A stretch of 64,000 nt of DNA from Bradyrhizobium sp. NAS80.1 (GTDB lineage Bacteria > Pseudomonadota > Alphaproteobacteria > Rhizobiales > Xanthobacteraceae), in assembly GCF_001908205.1 (NCBI RefSeq), contig NZ_LGHL01000046.1, positions 1 through 64,000 on the forward strand, in the 5' to 3' direction. A program made the translations under genes and the position numbers. The notes beneath the pieces are model-generated. The model saw nothing but the letters and a program-made list of their open reading frames with translations. It was not told where the DNA came from and did no database searches. Of the stretch, positions 8,651 through 17,184 are shown piece after piece (position 1 is the stretch's first letter; every line of letters starts with the position of its first letter).

Positions 8651-9050
8651 TGGAAAGCTCCTCGTTTACAGCCTCGTTGATCACCCCCTGCATTTCCTCG
8701 CGCATGGTGTTGTAGGTCGAATAAAAGAACGGCCGCGCCGGCTGGCGGCTGGTCCCGAATTCGAAGCCCAGGCTGTAATCATACGCCACATTTGATCCTT
8801 GCCGGACTTCTTTTGTTGTCAACTCGCCGCCGGCCTGGACGATCCATTCCAGCTCATGGGCGCCGGCCACCACAACGCACGACTCTTCAAGGTGACCAGT
8901 CTCGTCCGGCGACTGCTCCAAAGCTTGCAAAGCCTCGCGCTGGGCCTGGGACAAGCGTTCGGCTTGCTCGCGGATGATCGATGATAGCCGCTCGGTGAGC
9001 TTGTCGGGCAGCGATTGAAGGTATGCGTCGAGATCGTCGTTATCGGCCAT
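8643..9050 (-). CDS. HK97-gp10-like tail completion (neck) protein
   Basis: 135 residues with an N-terminal charged coiled coil and the C-terminal motif GFEFGTSRQPARPFFYSTY, typical of HK97 gp10 family proteins that complete the tail end joining the head. Three-base spacing to the terminase gene and an eight-base overlap with the next gene place it in the same transcript. Confidence 0.8.
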   Translation of the reverse strand: MADNDDLDAYLQSLPDKLTERLSSIIREQAERLSQAQREALQALEQSPDETGHLEESCVVVAGAHELEWIVQAGGELTTKEVRQGSNVAYDYSLGFEFGTSRQPARPFFYSTYNTMREEMQGVINEAVNEELSNG

Positions 9051-9053
9051 TGG

Positions 9054-10653
9054 TCACCACGAAAGAAGTTCTACAGCGTTGGGGAGATCATAGAGCGAGC
9101 GGTTGCTTTCGCCCGTCGAGGCGCGCGAAACCGCCATGGCGGTCGCAACGGCGCCGTCAATGGAAAGCCAGCGCTTGGACTTGTGGAAGCGCACCGCATG
9201 CTGTTGTTTGTTCCGCTCTACCTCAGCGTTAGCGAAGCAGAACCGCAACACCGGATGCCCACCATGCCGGAATCGGCGCGCAATGATCGCGCGTTCGAGT
9301 TCCGATAGCGCCGGCATCATGAGGCTGGGGACTTGCCGGAAATCGACGACCTGAAGGCCTTTCTCAAGCAGCCGGGCCTGCATCATGCGGGCCATATAAG
9401 GATCGAAAGCGATCTCCTGGACGTTGAAGCGGTCGCAAAGCTCCTCGATAGTCGCTTGGACTTTCTCGAAGTCGATCACATTGCCCTCGGTGGCCGTGAT
9501 CAGGCCGTCGCGCTCCCACTGGACATAGGGCGCACTGGTCTTGTTCTCACGTTCGCGAAGGTTCGCAGATGGGCAGAAGAACCAGGGATGCACGTCATAG
9601 CCGCCATCGTCGTCGGGCCATGTAGCCGTGATGACTGACAGGTCGGTGTTGGAGGAAAGGTCGACCGCAAGCCAACACGGGCGCGAAGCAAGCGCGTCCA
9701 GGTCAACCGGAACGTTCCCCTCGTCATAGATCGACATTTCGACAAACGGGCTCGATGCCGCGTCGATCCATTGGTTCAGATTGTAGCAACAGAAGTCTTC
9801 ACGATCGGCCGGCTTGTCGGCGGCCTCCGATGCCGCTTGCCGCATGCCCTTGAGATCGGGGAACCCGAACTTGAGACCTGGGTTTACGAGGTGCCACACC
9901 TTCTCGTCGCGCCAGTCGAATTTGGCCGGCGGCTCGAAGATGATCGGCAGATAGGCCGGGTTATCGATCTCGCCCGTCGCGACTTTTTTTTGCATAGCTG
10001 TATTCCTCGAAACCGAGATTGTCCTGCCCGCGCCCGGCCGTGGTGATGATCACTAGCAGCGTGTTCGGCACCTTGAGCAGGCCGCTCTTGAGCGCGCGCC
10101 ACAGTCGGCGGTTTTTCCAAACGTGCAATTCGTCGATCAGGACGAAATAAGGGGTCTTGCCCTGCTGAACGTCGCCTTCGGCCGGGATTGCCTTCAAGGT
10201 CGAGCCGGACGCTACGTGCTCGAGCTCGAGCTCGGATTCGACCACATAGGTAGCTTTGCCGAGTGCCGGCGTCGCCTTGATGAAGGCGCGCGCCTCGTCA
10301 AAGGCAAGCTCGGCCTGATCCTCAGCGCTGGCGGCGAGAATACAGGCGCCGCCGGGCACCTTCTCATGGCCGCAAGAGTGCAAAAGGCTCAACGCGGCGC
10401 CGAACGTCGTTTTACGGGCGCCGCGCGGGATCTGAATGAAGACGGTTCGCACCTCGCGCTCGCCGGCCGCGTCGGAAGGCCCATAGATGCGCCGCAAGAT
10501 GCGTTCCCAGAACGGCGCAAGCTCAAACGCATGCCGTGGGGCGGTCGATTTGGGATGCTTCAAGGCCCGGAAGAACTTCACAGCGCGTTCGCCGCGCCCG
10601 TGCGGGTCTGGGATGGGTGTCTTATCAAACACCCAGGTCGGATGCACTGTCAT
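9054..10653 (-). pseudogene. Terminase large subunit, frame interrupted at an A8 tract
   Basis: Two frames together give a complete Terminase_1-type large subunit. The first (10653 down to 9961) holds the packaging ATPase: Walker A-like PRGARKTTFG, Walker B FVLIDELH and the coupling motif VIITTAG. The second (9995 down to 9054) holds the nuclease: Asp in WLAVDLSSNTD, FDPYMARMM and Asp in RWLSIDGAVATAM. They meet at GC-A8-GTC near 9983-9992, where the expected reading needs A7. As written, the ATPase frame stops at 9961-9963 and the nuclease frame begins with an ATG two codons before the tract. Either the gene is broken, the base is an assembly error, or transcriptional slippage joins the frames. 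Confidence 0.85.
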
Positions 10654-11029
10654 CGTCTTCCTGGTCGGTTCGGATTGAGGGGCGGTTACGGGACACGGGC
10701 GTCAAGCCAAGCTCAGCCGCCAGAAGCCGCGCGCGGGTCATGGCGTCGGCCTGGATACGGACGGCCGGATGCGCGCGAGGGCCGCGCTCTGTCATCACGA
10801 CATAGCCCTCGCGGTTGATCGTCTTTTGCTGTTCCTGGACCGTGCCCGTGGCAGCGCAGTAATGCGCGAGCGTGGTCAGGTCGGTTTCCGCCAAGATGCG
10901 GCGGTCCATCAACAGCGGTGCAATGCGGCGCCATTCGGCGCGCGCGGCCTTTCCCAGCCATGACGGCGTTTTCGGCGCGTCGGTGATCGGGTTGCTGTCG
11001 GGGTTGATAATGGGCTTGCGGCCGCGCAT
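10625..11029 (-). CDS. Terminase small subunit, P27 family
   Basis: 134 residues beginning MRGRKPIINPDSNP. WLGKAARAEWRRIAPLLMDRRILAETDLTTLAHYCAA is the P27-family small terminase signature; this subunit recognises phage DNA and starts packaging with the large subunit, whose gene it overlaps by 29 bp. The ATG at 11029 shares one base with the stop of the HNH gene (TGATG), deciding the start over longer in-frame starts. Confidence 0.85.
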   Translation of the reverse strand: MRGRKPIINPDSNPITDAPKTPSWLGKAARAEWRRIAPLLMDRRILAETDLTTLAHYCAATGTVQEQQKTINREGYVVMTERGPRAHPAVRIQADAMTRARLLAAELGLTPVSRNRPSIRTDQEDDDSASDLGV

Positions 11030-11334
11030 CACTGGGCCCTCAGAGTAAGATTTGCCCATCGATTGTCGTCGAGAATGCCGTTGATGCGACGCACGCGAAA
11101 TCCCGTGGGCCACGAACCGGTCATGTAGAGCCAGCAAAGGCGAGAGGCCTGATGGAAGTGTCCGTCGATGCAAATTCGACGATGGCCAACACTGTTGATG
11201 TTGCCAGCAACCTCGCCGCTCTTTGCGCGGCGAGAATTGGTGTTGGCCATCCAGCGGAAGATACCGGTGGCGGGATCGTAATGGAGTAGCTGCCGGAGGC
11301 GTTCTGCGGCAAGCTGTGGTTTCCGGTGGGTCAT
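11029..11334 (-). CDS. HNH endonuclease-like protein (degenerate)
   Basis: 101 residues resembling short phage HNH proteins: LLHYDPATGIFRW at the N-terminus and FRVRRINGILDDNRWANLTLR at the C-terminus. In active relatives the second motif begins with His (xDHxxGxxxDNRxxNL); here Arg-Arg replaces Asp-His, so catalysis is doubtful. HNH proteins next to terminase genes often assist cos cleavage. Coupled by TGATG to the small terminase. Confidence 0.6.
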   Translation of the reverse strand: MTHRKPQLAAERLRQLLHYDPATGIFRWMANTNSRRAKSGEVAGNINSVGHRRICIDGHFHQASRLCWLYMTGSWPTGFRVRRINGILDDNRWANLTLRAQ

Positions 11335-11381
11335 GCCGCAACCCTCTCGACAAACGGGAGAGCGCGCGGCAATTTGAAATA

Positions 11382-12023
11382 ATGAAGAATCCCGAATGGC
11401 CCGGCATTGCTACGGCGGTTGCAATTATTCTGATTGTGATGATCGCTGCCGATCTCAGCAAATGGCAGACAATTGCATCCGCTCTCATAGCGTTCGGCGG
11501 TGGTGTTCTCGCCTATCGCGGTGCGATGGCGAAGGTCCGAGAAGATGCGGCAGAGCACAAACGGGAGTTTTTGCGAAGGCAGCTTGCCATCTATCTGAAG
11601 CTGGACTTGGCCACGCGAAGACTTCACCAAGATGCTCAAGAGCTCGATGGAATGATCACGTTCCGCGTCGCCGACGACAAAGACGTGTCCGCCTCGCATA
11701 TCGTTATCAAAGAGCCTCCCGAAATTGCAGAAGCGTGGGACAATCTTGACGTTTTCCCTAGAAGGTTGATCCGGGAAATCGCGTCTATACGAGCCTCGAT
11801 ACAACGTATTCACGATTTGCTCGAAGGATTGGGGCCAACGCATAAGCTTTATGGAGGCACCCAAACGAGGCTCACCCTGATCCATGAGAACGTTTCTGCT
11901 ATCGTGGGAGCATGCAAGATCGTCTTTGAAGGACTTGAACCTGAGATCGAACAGCTTGCGCCTAACATGCCAGAACGAGAGCGGATGCTCAGGGTTTATG
12001 GAGAGGTATGGGATGGCAAGTGA
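11382..12023 (+). CDS. Membrane protein inserted opposite to the structural operon
   Basis: 213 residues, transcribed against all surrounding genes. The start MKNPEWPG gives two transmembrane helices (residues about 8-26 and 31-48) followed by a charged, mostly helical cytoplasmic domain of about 160 residues. The codon use and base composition are more AT-rich than the flanking phage genes. An isolated, reverse-oriented gene inside a late operon is the classic arrangement of a lysogenic-conversion or superinfection-exclusion gene. No family recognised. The start lacks a well-spaced ribosome binding site. Confidence 0.65.
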   Translation: MKNPEWPGIATAVAIILIVMIAADLSKWQTIASALIAFGGGVLAYRGAMAKVREDAAEHKREFLRRQLAIYLKLDLATRRLHQDAQELDGMITFRVADDKDVSASHIVIKEPPEIAEAWDNLDVFPRRLIREIASIRASIQRIHDLLEGLGPTHKLYGGTQTRLTLIHENVSAIVGACKIVFEGLEPEIEQLAPNMPERERMLRVYGEVWDGK

Positions 12024-12025
12024 TG

Positions 12026-12343
12026 TCATGGCCCAACCCGCCGACATGTGAGGTCCAGACCACGGCGGCGGCCGATCTCACTGATGCCGATGATCTCGAA
12101 TTGCTGGCCCTGATAGGTGACCCGGTTTTCCAGCGTCACGCCGTGCAGAAACCACATGCGGAAGGTCAAGATGACGTCGGTGGTCTCCCCGCGCTGGCCT
12201 TCCTTGTTGTCGGTCGCGTTCTTCAGGAGCTGGGCGCGCATGGTCGCAAACGTGGTCCAGGTCTTTTCGGGCGCGCCGTAGAGGTCCAGGCCGGTGGTGG
12301 GGCGCTGAATTTCAATGAGGCGATCGAGGTTACCGGCCCTCAT
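12026..12343 (-). CDS. Head closure / head-tail adaptor protein
   Basis: 105 residues with MRAGNLDRLIEIQRP at the N-terminus, YGAPEKTWTTFATMRAQLL in the middle and a beta-rich C-terminus ending GRRRGLDLTCRR. This is the SPP1 gp16-like head-tail joining fold. Starts in a four-base ATGA overlap with the upstream neck gene and ends three bases from the convergent membrane-protein gene. Confidence 0.85.
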   Translation of the reverse strand: MRAGNLDRLIEIQRPTTGLDLYGAPEKTWTTFATMRAQLLKNATDNKEGQRGETTDVILTFRMWFLHGVTLENRVTYQGQQFEIIGISEIGRRRGLDLTCRRVGP

Positions 12344-12762
12344 ACCGCCCTCACATTCACGATCGCCGCGACCGAGACGATACCGTGGCTGAACGGGCCA
12401 TGCGGGTCGCGGAGATAGCGCGTCTGTGTGGCCTGCATGTCGTGAACCGTGAAGCCGTCGATCGGCAGCACGCCGTCAACCTGGGCGTCGATCCGCAAGG
12501 CCGCGACGATGGCGGAGACGGCCTCTTTGCATCGGACCAAGCCGGGCTCAGCGAACCAAACATGGAGCGTGGTATAGGAAGTCGCATCCCAACGTCGCAG
12601 GATCGATTGCCCCTCGCCAATGTAGACAGCCGGCATGATCTCCGGTCGGCCGTTGGCGTCGATCACGTGATCGGCCGGCACCAGGGCCATCAGCTCCGGG
12701 CTCGCGATCAGGCGTGCGCGAATGGCCTTTTGGAGGGCGAGAGACGGGTCGGAAGTGGTCAT
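12340..12762 (-). CDS. DUF3168-type tail completion protein
   Basis: 140 residues from MTTSDPSLALQKAIRARL, with PAVYIGEGQ and a central YTTLHVWF. The pattern matches DUF3168 (HK97 gp10/lambda gpU-like) tail terminator proteins. The ATG at 12762 lies one base after the stop of the connector gene, so the longer in-frame start at 12801 is rejected. Confidence 0.8.
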   Translation of the reverse strand: MTTSDPSLALQKAIRARLIASPELMALVPADHVIDANGRPEIMPAVYIGEGQSILRRWDATSYTTLHVWFAEPGLVRCKEAVSAIVAALRIDAQVDGVLPIDGFTVHDMQATQTRYLRDPHGPFSHGIVSVAAIVNVRAV

Positions 12763-12763
12763 T

Positions 12764-13051
12764 TCAGAAGCAAAACGCGCGGTAAGGGGCCAACAAATCA
12801 AGGAAACCGAACGGCAATTCGGTCGCGGTCACGCCAACCAGGGATGCTTCGCGGTTCTGGTAAAGGTGCGCGGTCAATTGCAGCACGGCCTCATTCACCG
12901 GGGCCGGTGTGCCGTCCGCGTCCACATTCGAGGCTGTATAGGCGCCAACCCACGCCTTTGCGGCCGCGAGCTTGTCGCTAACCAGGGCGTCGTCGGCGTC
13001 GATTGAGCCGAGATTGAGGTGGGCTTTCGCCTGATCGAGGGTGATTGGCAC
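12764..13051 (-). CDS. Head-tail connector protein, gp6-like
   Basis: 95 residues starting MPITLDQAKAHLNLG, the hallmark of gp6/gp15-like head-tail connectors that assemble under the portal. Helical throughout. It is the first of three consecutive connector genes (12764, 12340, 12026) in canonical order. Confidence 0.85.
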   Translation of the reverse strand: MPITLDQAKAHLNLGSIDADDALVSDKLAAAKAWVGAYTASNVDADGTPAPVNEAVLQLTAHLYQNREASLVGVTATELPFGFLDLLAPYRAFCF

Positions 13052-13068
13052 GGTCGAAAAAACTCCAA

Positions 13069-13374
13069 TTAGGCGCTCTCTTGCGCGACCCGGGGGGACC
13101 GGTCGCAGCGACCGCTTGAGATATTCTCGGGTGCCCCCCGGGTATGTTGTGAGGCCGCAGCGTTGCGGTGCGCTTCGTCGCGCTGTGCAACCAAGTGCTG
13201 GTCGAGGCTGTGGCGTAGCTCAGCCATCTGCTCTTCCATCTGGCGCAGACACTGGCGCACCGAGCGTGTCATCTGCCGGTGTGCAGCGTGCATGTCGCGC
13301 TGGTAGTCCAGCAGCGCAGGCAGCGACTGTGTGAGTGAACGTTTGGGGTTGGGCCTAGTGGTCATCGTTGGCAC
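13069..13374 (-). CDS. Small hypothetical phage protein
   Basis: 101 residues, Gln/Arg/His-rich, predicted coiled coil at residues about 25-75 (MRQ..MEEQMAELRHSLDQH). The start overlaps the HNH gene stop by 13 bp. No family recognised. Its position between HNH and connector genes suggests an accessory structural or packaging role, which is only inference. Confidence 0.5.
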   Translation of the reverse strand: MPTMTTRPNPKRSLTQSLPALLDYQRDMHAAHRQMTRSVRQCLRQMEEQMAELRHSLDQHLVAQRDEAHRNAAASQHTRGAPENISSGRCDRSPRVAQESA

Positions 13375-13703
13375 TCTTGACGTTGTTTGCGGCTGGTGTG
13401 GCAGGGCGAACTAGCTAGCGGAGACCAATTCTTCCGGTCCCAAAAAAGCTTCATGTCGCCGCGATGGGGGATCTTGTGGTCAACGCAATCGGCGATGCGA
13501 CCACAGCCACAGGCACAGAACCGGTTCTCGGGTCGAGCTAGGAATTCCTTGCTCTCGCGACGCCACTTGCTGTCATAGCCGCGATCGTTGGCATTGGGCC
13601 GAAGGCGATCCGTCTCGGCCTTGCGCTTAATCTGGCAGTCACAGAGATCGGTCGCGGCGATGATCTTGCCGCAGCGACATACCCGGCGCGGTTTCCAGGC
13701 CAT
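13362..13703 (-). CDS. HNH endonuclease
   Basis: 113 residues. Zinc-binding pairs (CRCG, CDCQ, CACGCG) precede the HNH core: VDHKIPHRGD, FWDRKNWSPL and CHTSRKQRQ. Such phage HNH nucleases stimulate terminase-dependent cos cutting. Here it lies among capsid genes and not beside terminase. Coupled to the upstream gene by TAATG. Confidence 0.85.
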   Translation of the reverse strand: MAWKPRRVCRCGKIIAATDLCDCQIKRKAETDRLRPNANDRGYDSKWRRESKEFLARPENRFCACGCGRIADCVDHKIPHRGDMKLFWDRKNWSPLASSPCHTSRKQRQECQR

Positions 13704-14284
13704 TACGCTGCCCTCGTCTTGGTGAGGTCACCGATGTGGTTGAGGTCGGCCTTGAGGTTCGCCAGTGATCCATCCGCCACGTCTGCGGTCTGATCGTCTT
13801 TGCTGCCGAACAAGGCCTTGAGCATCTCTATTCGGCCCTTCTGGGCGTTCATGATCTCAGCCGGTGTCGCGTCCCACACGTCCTCGGGAGCCCAGCCAAG
13901 CCAGCCCGTGCCGATCTGGAAGAGATGGGTGAAGTATTCATCGAACGGGATCGGCTTGCCGGTGGTGTCTGCCTTGCCGCTGCTCTTGTCGGCGCCGGCG
14001 AGGACTAGGACGAATTCGATCAGATCGCTGGTTGCGGCCATGAGGTCGCGCACAATGCCGTTGCCTGCGAGGGCGTAAGCGGCCCATGCGGACTTGTCCG
14101 TCACGGTCGCGGTGATCAGGTCCGTTGCCGTGGTCAGGCTTCCTTCCGCGAGGTAGCGCGAGAGGTTATGGAAGCCGTCGTAACGTTCGTATAGGATGAA
14201 TGCGGCTCGCAGCGACGGCTTCAAGTCGAAAGACTTGTCGCCGAGCTGGAGGGCAAAGGTATTCGCTGCGAGCCGCATGATCAT
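13703..14284 (-). CDS. Tail assembly chaperone-like protein
   Basis: 193 residues. The N-terminal part FDLKPSLRAAFILYERYDGFHNLSRYL and the C-terminal WLGWAPEDVWDATPAEIMNAQKG recall chaperones of gene transfer agents and related phages, where a W-x-P...W-x-TPxEI motif is diagnostic. It directly follows the capsid gene, an unusual place for a tail chaperone. Function is assigned by motif only. Confidence 0.5.
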   Translation of the reverse strand: MIMRLAANTFALQLGDKSFDLKPSLRAAFILYERYDGFHNLSRYLAEGSLTTATDLITATVTDKSAWAAYALAGNGIVRDLMAATSDLIEFVLVLAGADKSSGKADTTGKPIPFDEYFTHLFQIGTGWLGWAPEDVWDATPAEIMNAQKGRIEMLKALFGSKDDQTADVADGSLANLKADLNHIGDLTKTRAA

Positions 14285-14290
14285 GTCCTC

Positions 14291-15436
14291 TTAGGTCGCG
14301 GAGACCTTGAGCTTCACGAAGCGATCGGGATGGGTCACGTCGGCGCCGACGCGCTTGCGGGCGTGGAAGCGAACCTGCCCCTTCGTCGCAAGCGTGTAGG
14401 GATCGCGAAGCATGGAAAGGCCGATGCGATCGACGATGCGATAACCCTTCAGGTCACCGAAGATGATCGGGAAAGCGTTGGCGGTGATGTCGGGCATATC
14501 GATCGCTTCCACGATCGGACGGCCAAGCAGCGTGGTCGGCGCGCCATCCGAGATCGGGTCGAGAACGAGGTAGCGGCCCATACCGTCCTTCCACAGGCGG
14601 ATCGCGCCGAGCGTGTTGCGGTTCATGAGCCACACGCCATTCTGGGCATGGACGCCGGGGAGCTTGTGGAACATGCCAATCAGCACGTCTGCCGGCGTGG
14701 AGGTCGGGAAGCCGCCAGCGTTGCCGGTGACGATCGTCTGAATGCCGCTGGCGCTCAGAAGACCCTTGGGCTTCTTGCTGCCGTTGCCGGTGACGAATGC
14801 CGTTCCTTCAGCGATACCGAAGCTCTCGCTCAGGTCGGAAGTCAATTCGCCTTCGAGATTGTAGGCGTTGTCTTCCAGGAGCTGGTTGGACACGTCGGTA
14901 AAGGTCGCCATCTCATAGGGTGTAATCGCGACCTGCTCATAGGACGGTTCGCTTTCGGTGCGGTCCTCGGTTTCATCAACCCAGGTCGCTGCCGTGCTGC
15001 CGGTGCGGCGCGGATATTCCACGACGGAGGCGCCGATCGTGCGAACGTTGGCATACTGCCGGATGGGCGAGAACTGGCGCAGAAGCTTTAGGATCTCGTT
15101 CCCGAACTCCGGCGGTGCGATCGCGTTGTTGTTGGTGACGACCAGCGACTTCTTTTCGAGGTCATCCATGCGCTCGGCGCCGCCGCGAAGGAACGCTTCG
15201 AACGCCTTGGTTTCGATCTTGGGCTCATTGTCGTTGGCGGCGCGATTGCCGGGCCGATTGACCTTGGCCTCGATGCGGTCCAGGCGCTCGGTGAGCTTGG
15301 TGTTGTCGTTGGCCGCCTTCGTTTCGAGGGCCGCCTTCAACTCCGCCAGTTCCTTGGCAACTCCGGCGATCGGGTCGTCAACCTCACCGGTGTCTCTAAA
15401 TTCGAGTGCGTTCGCAGTCTTCATTGGGTAGTTCAA
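14291..15436 (-). CDS. HK97-family major capsid protein
   Basis: 381 residues. An N-terminal coiled-coil scaffold-like region (residues about 25-65, VAKELAELKAALETK...LTERLDRIEAKV) is followed by the HK97 fold: NEILKLLRQFSPIRQYANVRTI, EQVAITPYEMATFTDVSNQLLEDNAYNLE, VWLMNRNTLGAIRLWKDGMGRYL and GDLKGYRIVDRIGLSMLRDPY. The delta domain would be removed by the protease encoded next to it. Transcribed after the protease in the usual order. Confidence 0.95.
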   Translation of the reverse strand: MNYPMKTANALEFRDTGEVDDPIAGVAKELAELKAALETKAANDNTKLTERLDRIEAKVNRPGNRAANDNEPKIETKAFEAFLRGGAERMDDLEKKSLVVTNNNAIAPPEFGNEILKLLRQFSPIRQYANVRTIGASVVEYPRRTGSTAATWVDETEDRTESEPSYEQVAITPYEMATFTDVSNQLLEDNAYNLEGELTSDLSESFGIAEGTAFVTGNGSKKPKGLLSASGIQTIVTGNAGGFPTSTPADVLIGMFHKLPGVHAQNGVWLMNRNTLGAIRLWKDGMGRYLVLDPISDGAPTTLLGRPIVEAIDMPDITANAFPIIFGDLKGYRIVDRIGLSMLRDPYTLATKGQVRFHARKRVGADVTHPDRFVKLKVSAT

Positions 15437-15444
15437 AGCTCCTG

Positions 15445-15939
15445 TTAGGCCTTTAGCGTTGCCGTGAAACGCTTGATGAGATCGGCCGCCGCGAGTGCGG
15501 CGTCATAGTTCTTCGCGCCCGTGATGCGAGCGCGGGGATGGGCGGGATTGCGCACGACGCTGATCTCGTAGAGATCGAGCGCCGCAATGACGCGGTTGCG
15601 TCCCTGTTGGGTCGAGGACTTTGTCTTGAAGCCGATCGACAAACCGGAGACCAAACCGCTCTTGACCATGCCGAGCACGGTGCGGGCGCGGTCGTGGCCG
15701 GTGTGGAGCTTGCCCTTCACGACCAGTCCGTCAGCGGTCTCCGCAGCGTCGGTCCAGGTGCCGATCAGGTCGGCGGGATTGTGCTGGAATAGAATCGGCA
15801 GTTCATTCGAGACGAAGTTGAAGGCGCCCTTGACGATGAGATCGCCAGTGGTGTCGGGCTCGCCAAATGGCCATGCCGTGCCGACGATCTCGCCGGCATC
15901 CGTGACACTCAGCGAAGCTTTGATCTCCAACCGGTCCAT
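15445..15939 (-). CDS. HK97-family prohead protease
   Basis: 164 residues with GTAWPFGEPDTTGDLIVKGAF, catalytic His in LFQHNPADLIGTW and Ser in VSGLSIGFK, the U35/HK97 protease pattern. It cleaves the scaffold part of the capsid protein during maturation. The ATG shares a base with the preceding TAA (TAATG). Confidence 0.9.
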   Translation of the reverse strand: MDRLEIKASLSVTDAGEIVGTAWPFGEPDTTGDLIVKGAFNFVSNELPILFQHNPADLIGTWTDAAETADGLVVKGKLHTGHDRARTVLGMVKSGLVSGLSIGFKTKSSTQQGRNRVIAALDLYEISVVRNPAHPRARITGAKNYDAALAAADLIKRFTATLKA

Positions 15940-16181
15940 TAGGAGCGGACCCAGTTGGTGATGCTGGAGACGCGGCCGGCATCATAGGTTAACGTCTGCG
16001 TCCAGGTGTTTGCTCCATCCGTGAACGAAACCGTCGCGACGGTGCCGTCGACGTTGTAGGTGAAGCTTTGAGTGTAGTTGTCGGGGCTCACAGCTTGCCC
16101 GGTGTTGTCGAGCAACTGGCCGGCGACTCGAGTAGGTAGCGGATTGGCATCGCTGATAGGCGTGCCGGTGGCGAAGCTCAC
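15939..16181 (-). CDS. Small beta-rich phage protein
   Basis: 80 residues from a GTG start that overlaps the preceding stop (GTGA). The second half alternates hydrophobic and polar residues (YTQSFTYNVDGTVATVSF, WTQTLTYDAGRVSSI) like a YD-repeat beta hairpin. Possibly a capsid decoration or tail-fibre-derived protein, but no assignment is secure. Confidence 0.6.
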   Translation of the reverse strand: MSFATGTPISDANPLPTRVAGQLLDNTGQAVSPDNYTQSFTYNVDGTVATVSFTDGANTWTQTLTYDAGRVSSITNWVRS

Positions 16182-16507
16182 TTGTCATTTCCTTTCACTT
16201 GGGGATTGCCGAACAACGTCCGCTCCAGGATCTTCGCGGCGAGTTCGAATGTGTCGATCACGGAGCGCCCATCGACGTATGCGACGATCAGTTCATGCGC
16301 GCGCTTGGGCGTGGTGCCGCCGCCGATCAGCGCGAGGCGAATGGTTTCGTTGATGTCGGCCTGGGCGAAGTTGCGCGAGAACACGCGATTGGCGATTGAG
16401 CCGATACCGGATCCGCACTTGGTCTCCAGCTCGCGGACCAATTCAGGCGTGAGCGTGAACGCGTGCTCGCCGTCGCCGAAAAATGCCGTGCAGGAGAGAT
16501 CAGCCAT
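16178..16507 (-). CDS. Tail assembly chaperone, GTA-gp10-like (second copy)
   Basis: 109 residues. FGDGEHAFTLTPELVRELETKCG and INETIRLALIGGGTTPKRAHELIVAYVDGRSVIDTFELAAKILERTLFG match gene-transfer-agent type tail chaperones. It parallels the protein at 8306-8650 over its whole length, so the element carries two versions, one near the portal and one beside the tape measure. Coupled to both neighbours by short overlaps. Confidence 0.75.
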   Translation of the reverse strand: MADLSCTAFFGDGEHAFTLTPELVRELETKCGSGIGSIANRVFSRNFAQADINETIRLALIGGGTTPKRAHELIVAYVDGRSVIDTFELAAKILERTLFGNPQVKGNDK

Positions 16508-17184
16508 TAGCCGCGCTCCCCGAATGCGGTTTCGATCGAGCCCGCGCTGTCCGCATAGACGTCGATGTCCTCGACGTCGGACCAGGCCTCGATCGGCGTG
16601 GAGCCGACCATGGTCTCGCCATAGATCAGCGTGACCGCGTTCCCCTGCTGGCCGGAATTGCCGATGTTGCCGCCATTGATGTTGAGGGCGTTGGAGGCCT
16701 CCGTTGACGGGCTGGCGGGCTTGGAGAGCAACGTTGAGGCACCAGACAGTGCGAGGCCAAGGCCAAGCGCTGCAACGGTGCCGTAACTCATGCCACCGAC
16801 GAGCGGAACGCCGCTGAGTGCGCTAATGGGTGCAGCGAGCATGCCGCCAGACAGGAAGATTGCGCCGCCGACAAGAGCAGCACCGAGCACGATCTTGGTG
16901 GTGCCTTTCGCTGTGCTTGATTTCGCGCCTTTTATGATAGGAATGAAGTGAAGATCAGCGAGGCCCAGGTTGAACTGGTTGACCAGATCGATGTCGAGCT
17001 GCATGCCGTTGCGCTTGTCGCCGCGAGCGATCTTATAGGCGCCTTGCTCGATCGCCTTCACGAAACGACCGGGGAATGCGCAGTTGAGCGCTCGCAGCGC
17101 TTCAGCGGCCGTCGCGACGTCGAAACGGTGTGACTTGCCGAAGTCGTTGCCGAGCTTGCCGTGCAAATGAATCGTGCGAAGCAT
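16507..17184 (-). CDS. Tail assembly protein, lambda gpI-like
   Basis: 225 residues beginning MLRTIHLHGKLGNDFG, with FVKAIEQGAYKI, FNLGLADLHFIPIIKGAKSS, a hydrophobic Gly/Ala-rich central segment (residues about 95-155) and a C-terminus containing GQQGNAVTLIYGETMVGS. This is the lambda TAP-I (gpI) layout, a factor for tail-tip assembly. In complete phages it lies with tail-tip genes; here it lies between portal and chaperone. TAATG coupling with the portal gene. Confidence 0.8.
   Translation of the reverse strand: MLRTIHLHGKLGNDFGKSHRFDVATAAEALRALNCAFPGRFVKAIEQGAYKIARGDKRNGMQLDIDLVNQFNLGLADLHFIPIIKGAKSSTAKGTTKIVLGAALVGGAIFLSGGMLAAPISALSGVPLVGGMSYGTVAALGLGLALSGASTLLSKPASPSTEASNALNINGGNIGNSGQQGNAVTLIYGETMVGSTPIEAWSDVEDIDVYADSAGSIETAFGERG

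Noticed and set aside
9983..9992. Programmed -1 ribosomal frameshift in the terminase gene
   Set aside because: A-rich slippery sites usually give -1 shifts, but here the downstream frame is +1 (or -2) relative to the upstream one, so loss of one A at DNA or RNA level fits better.
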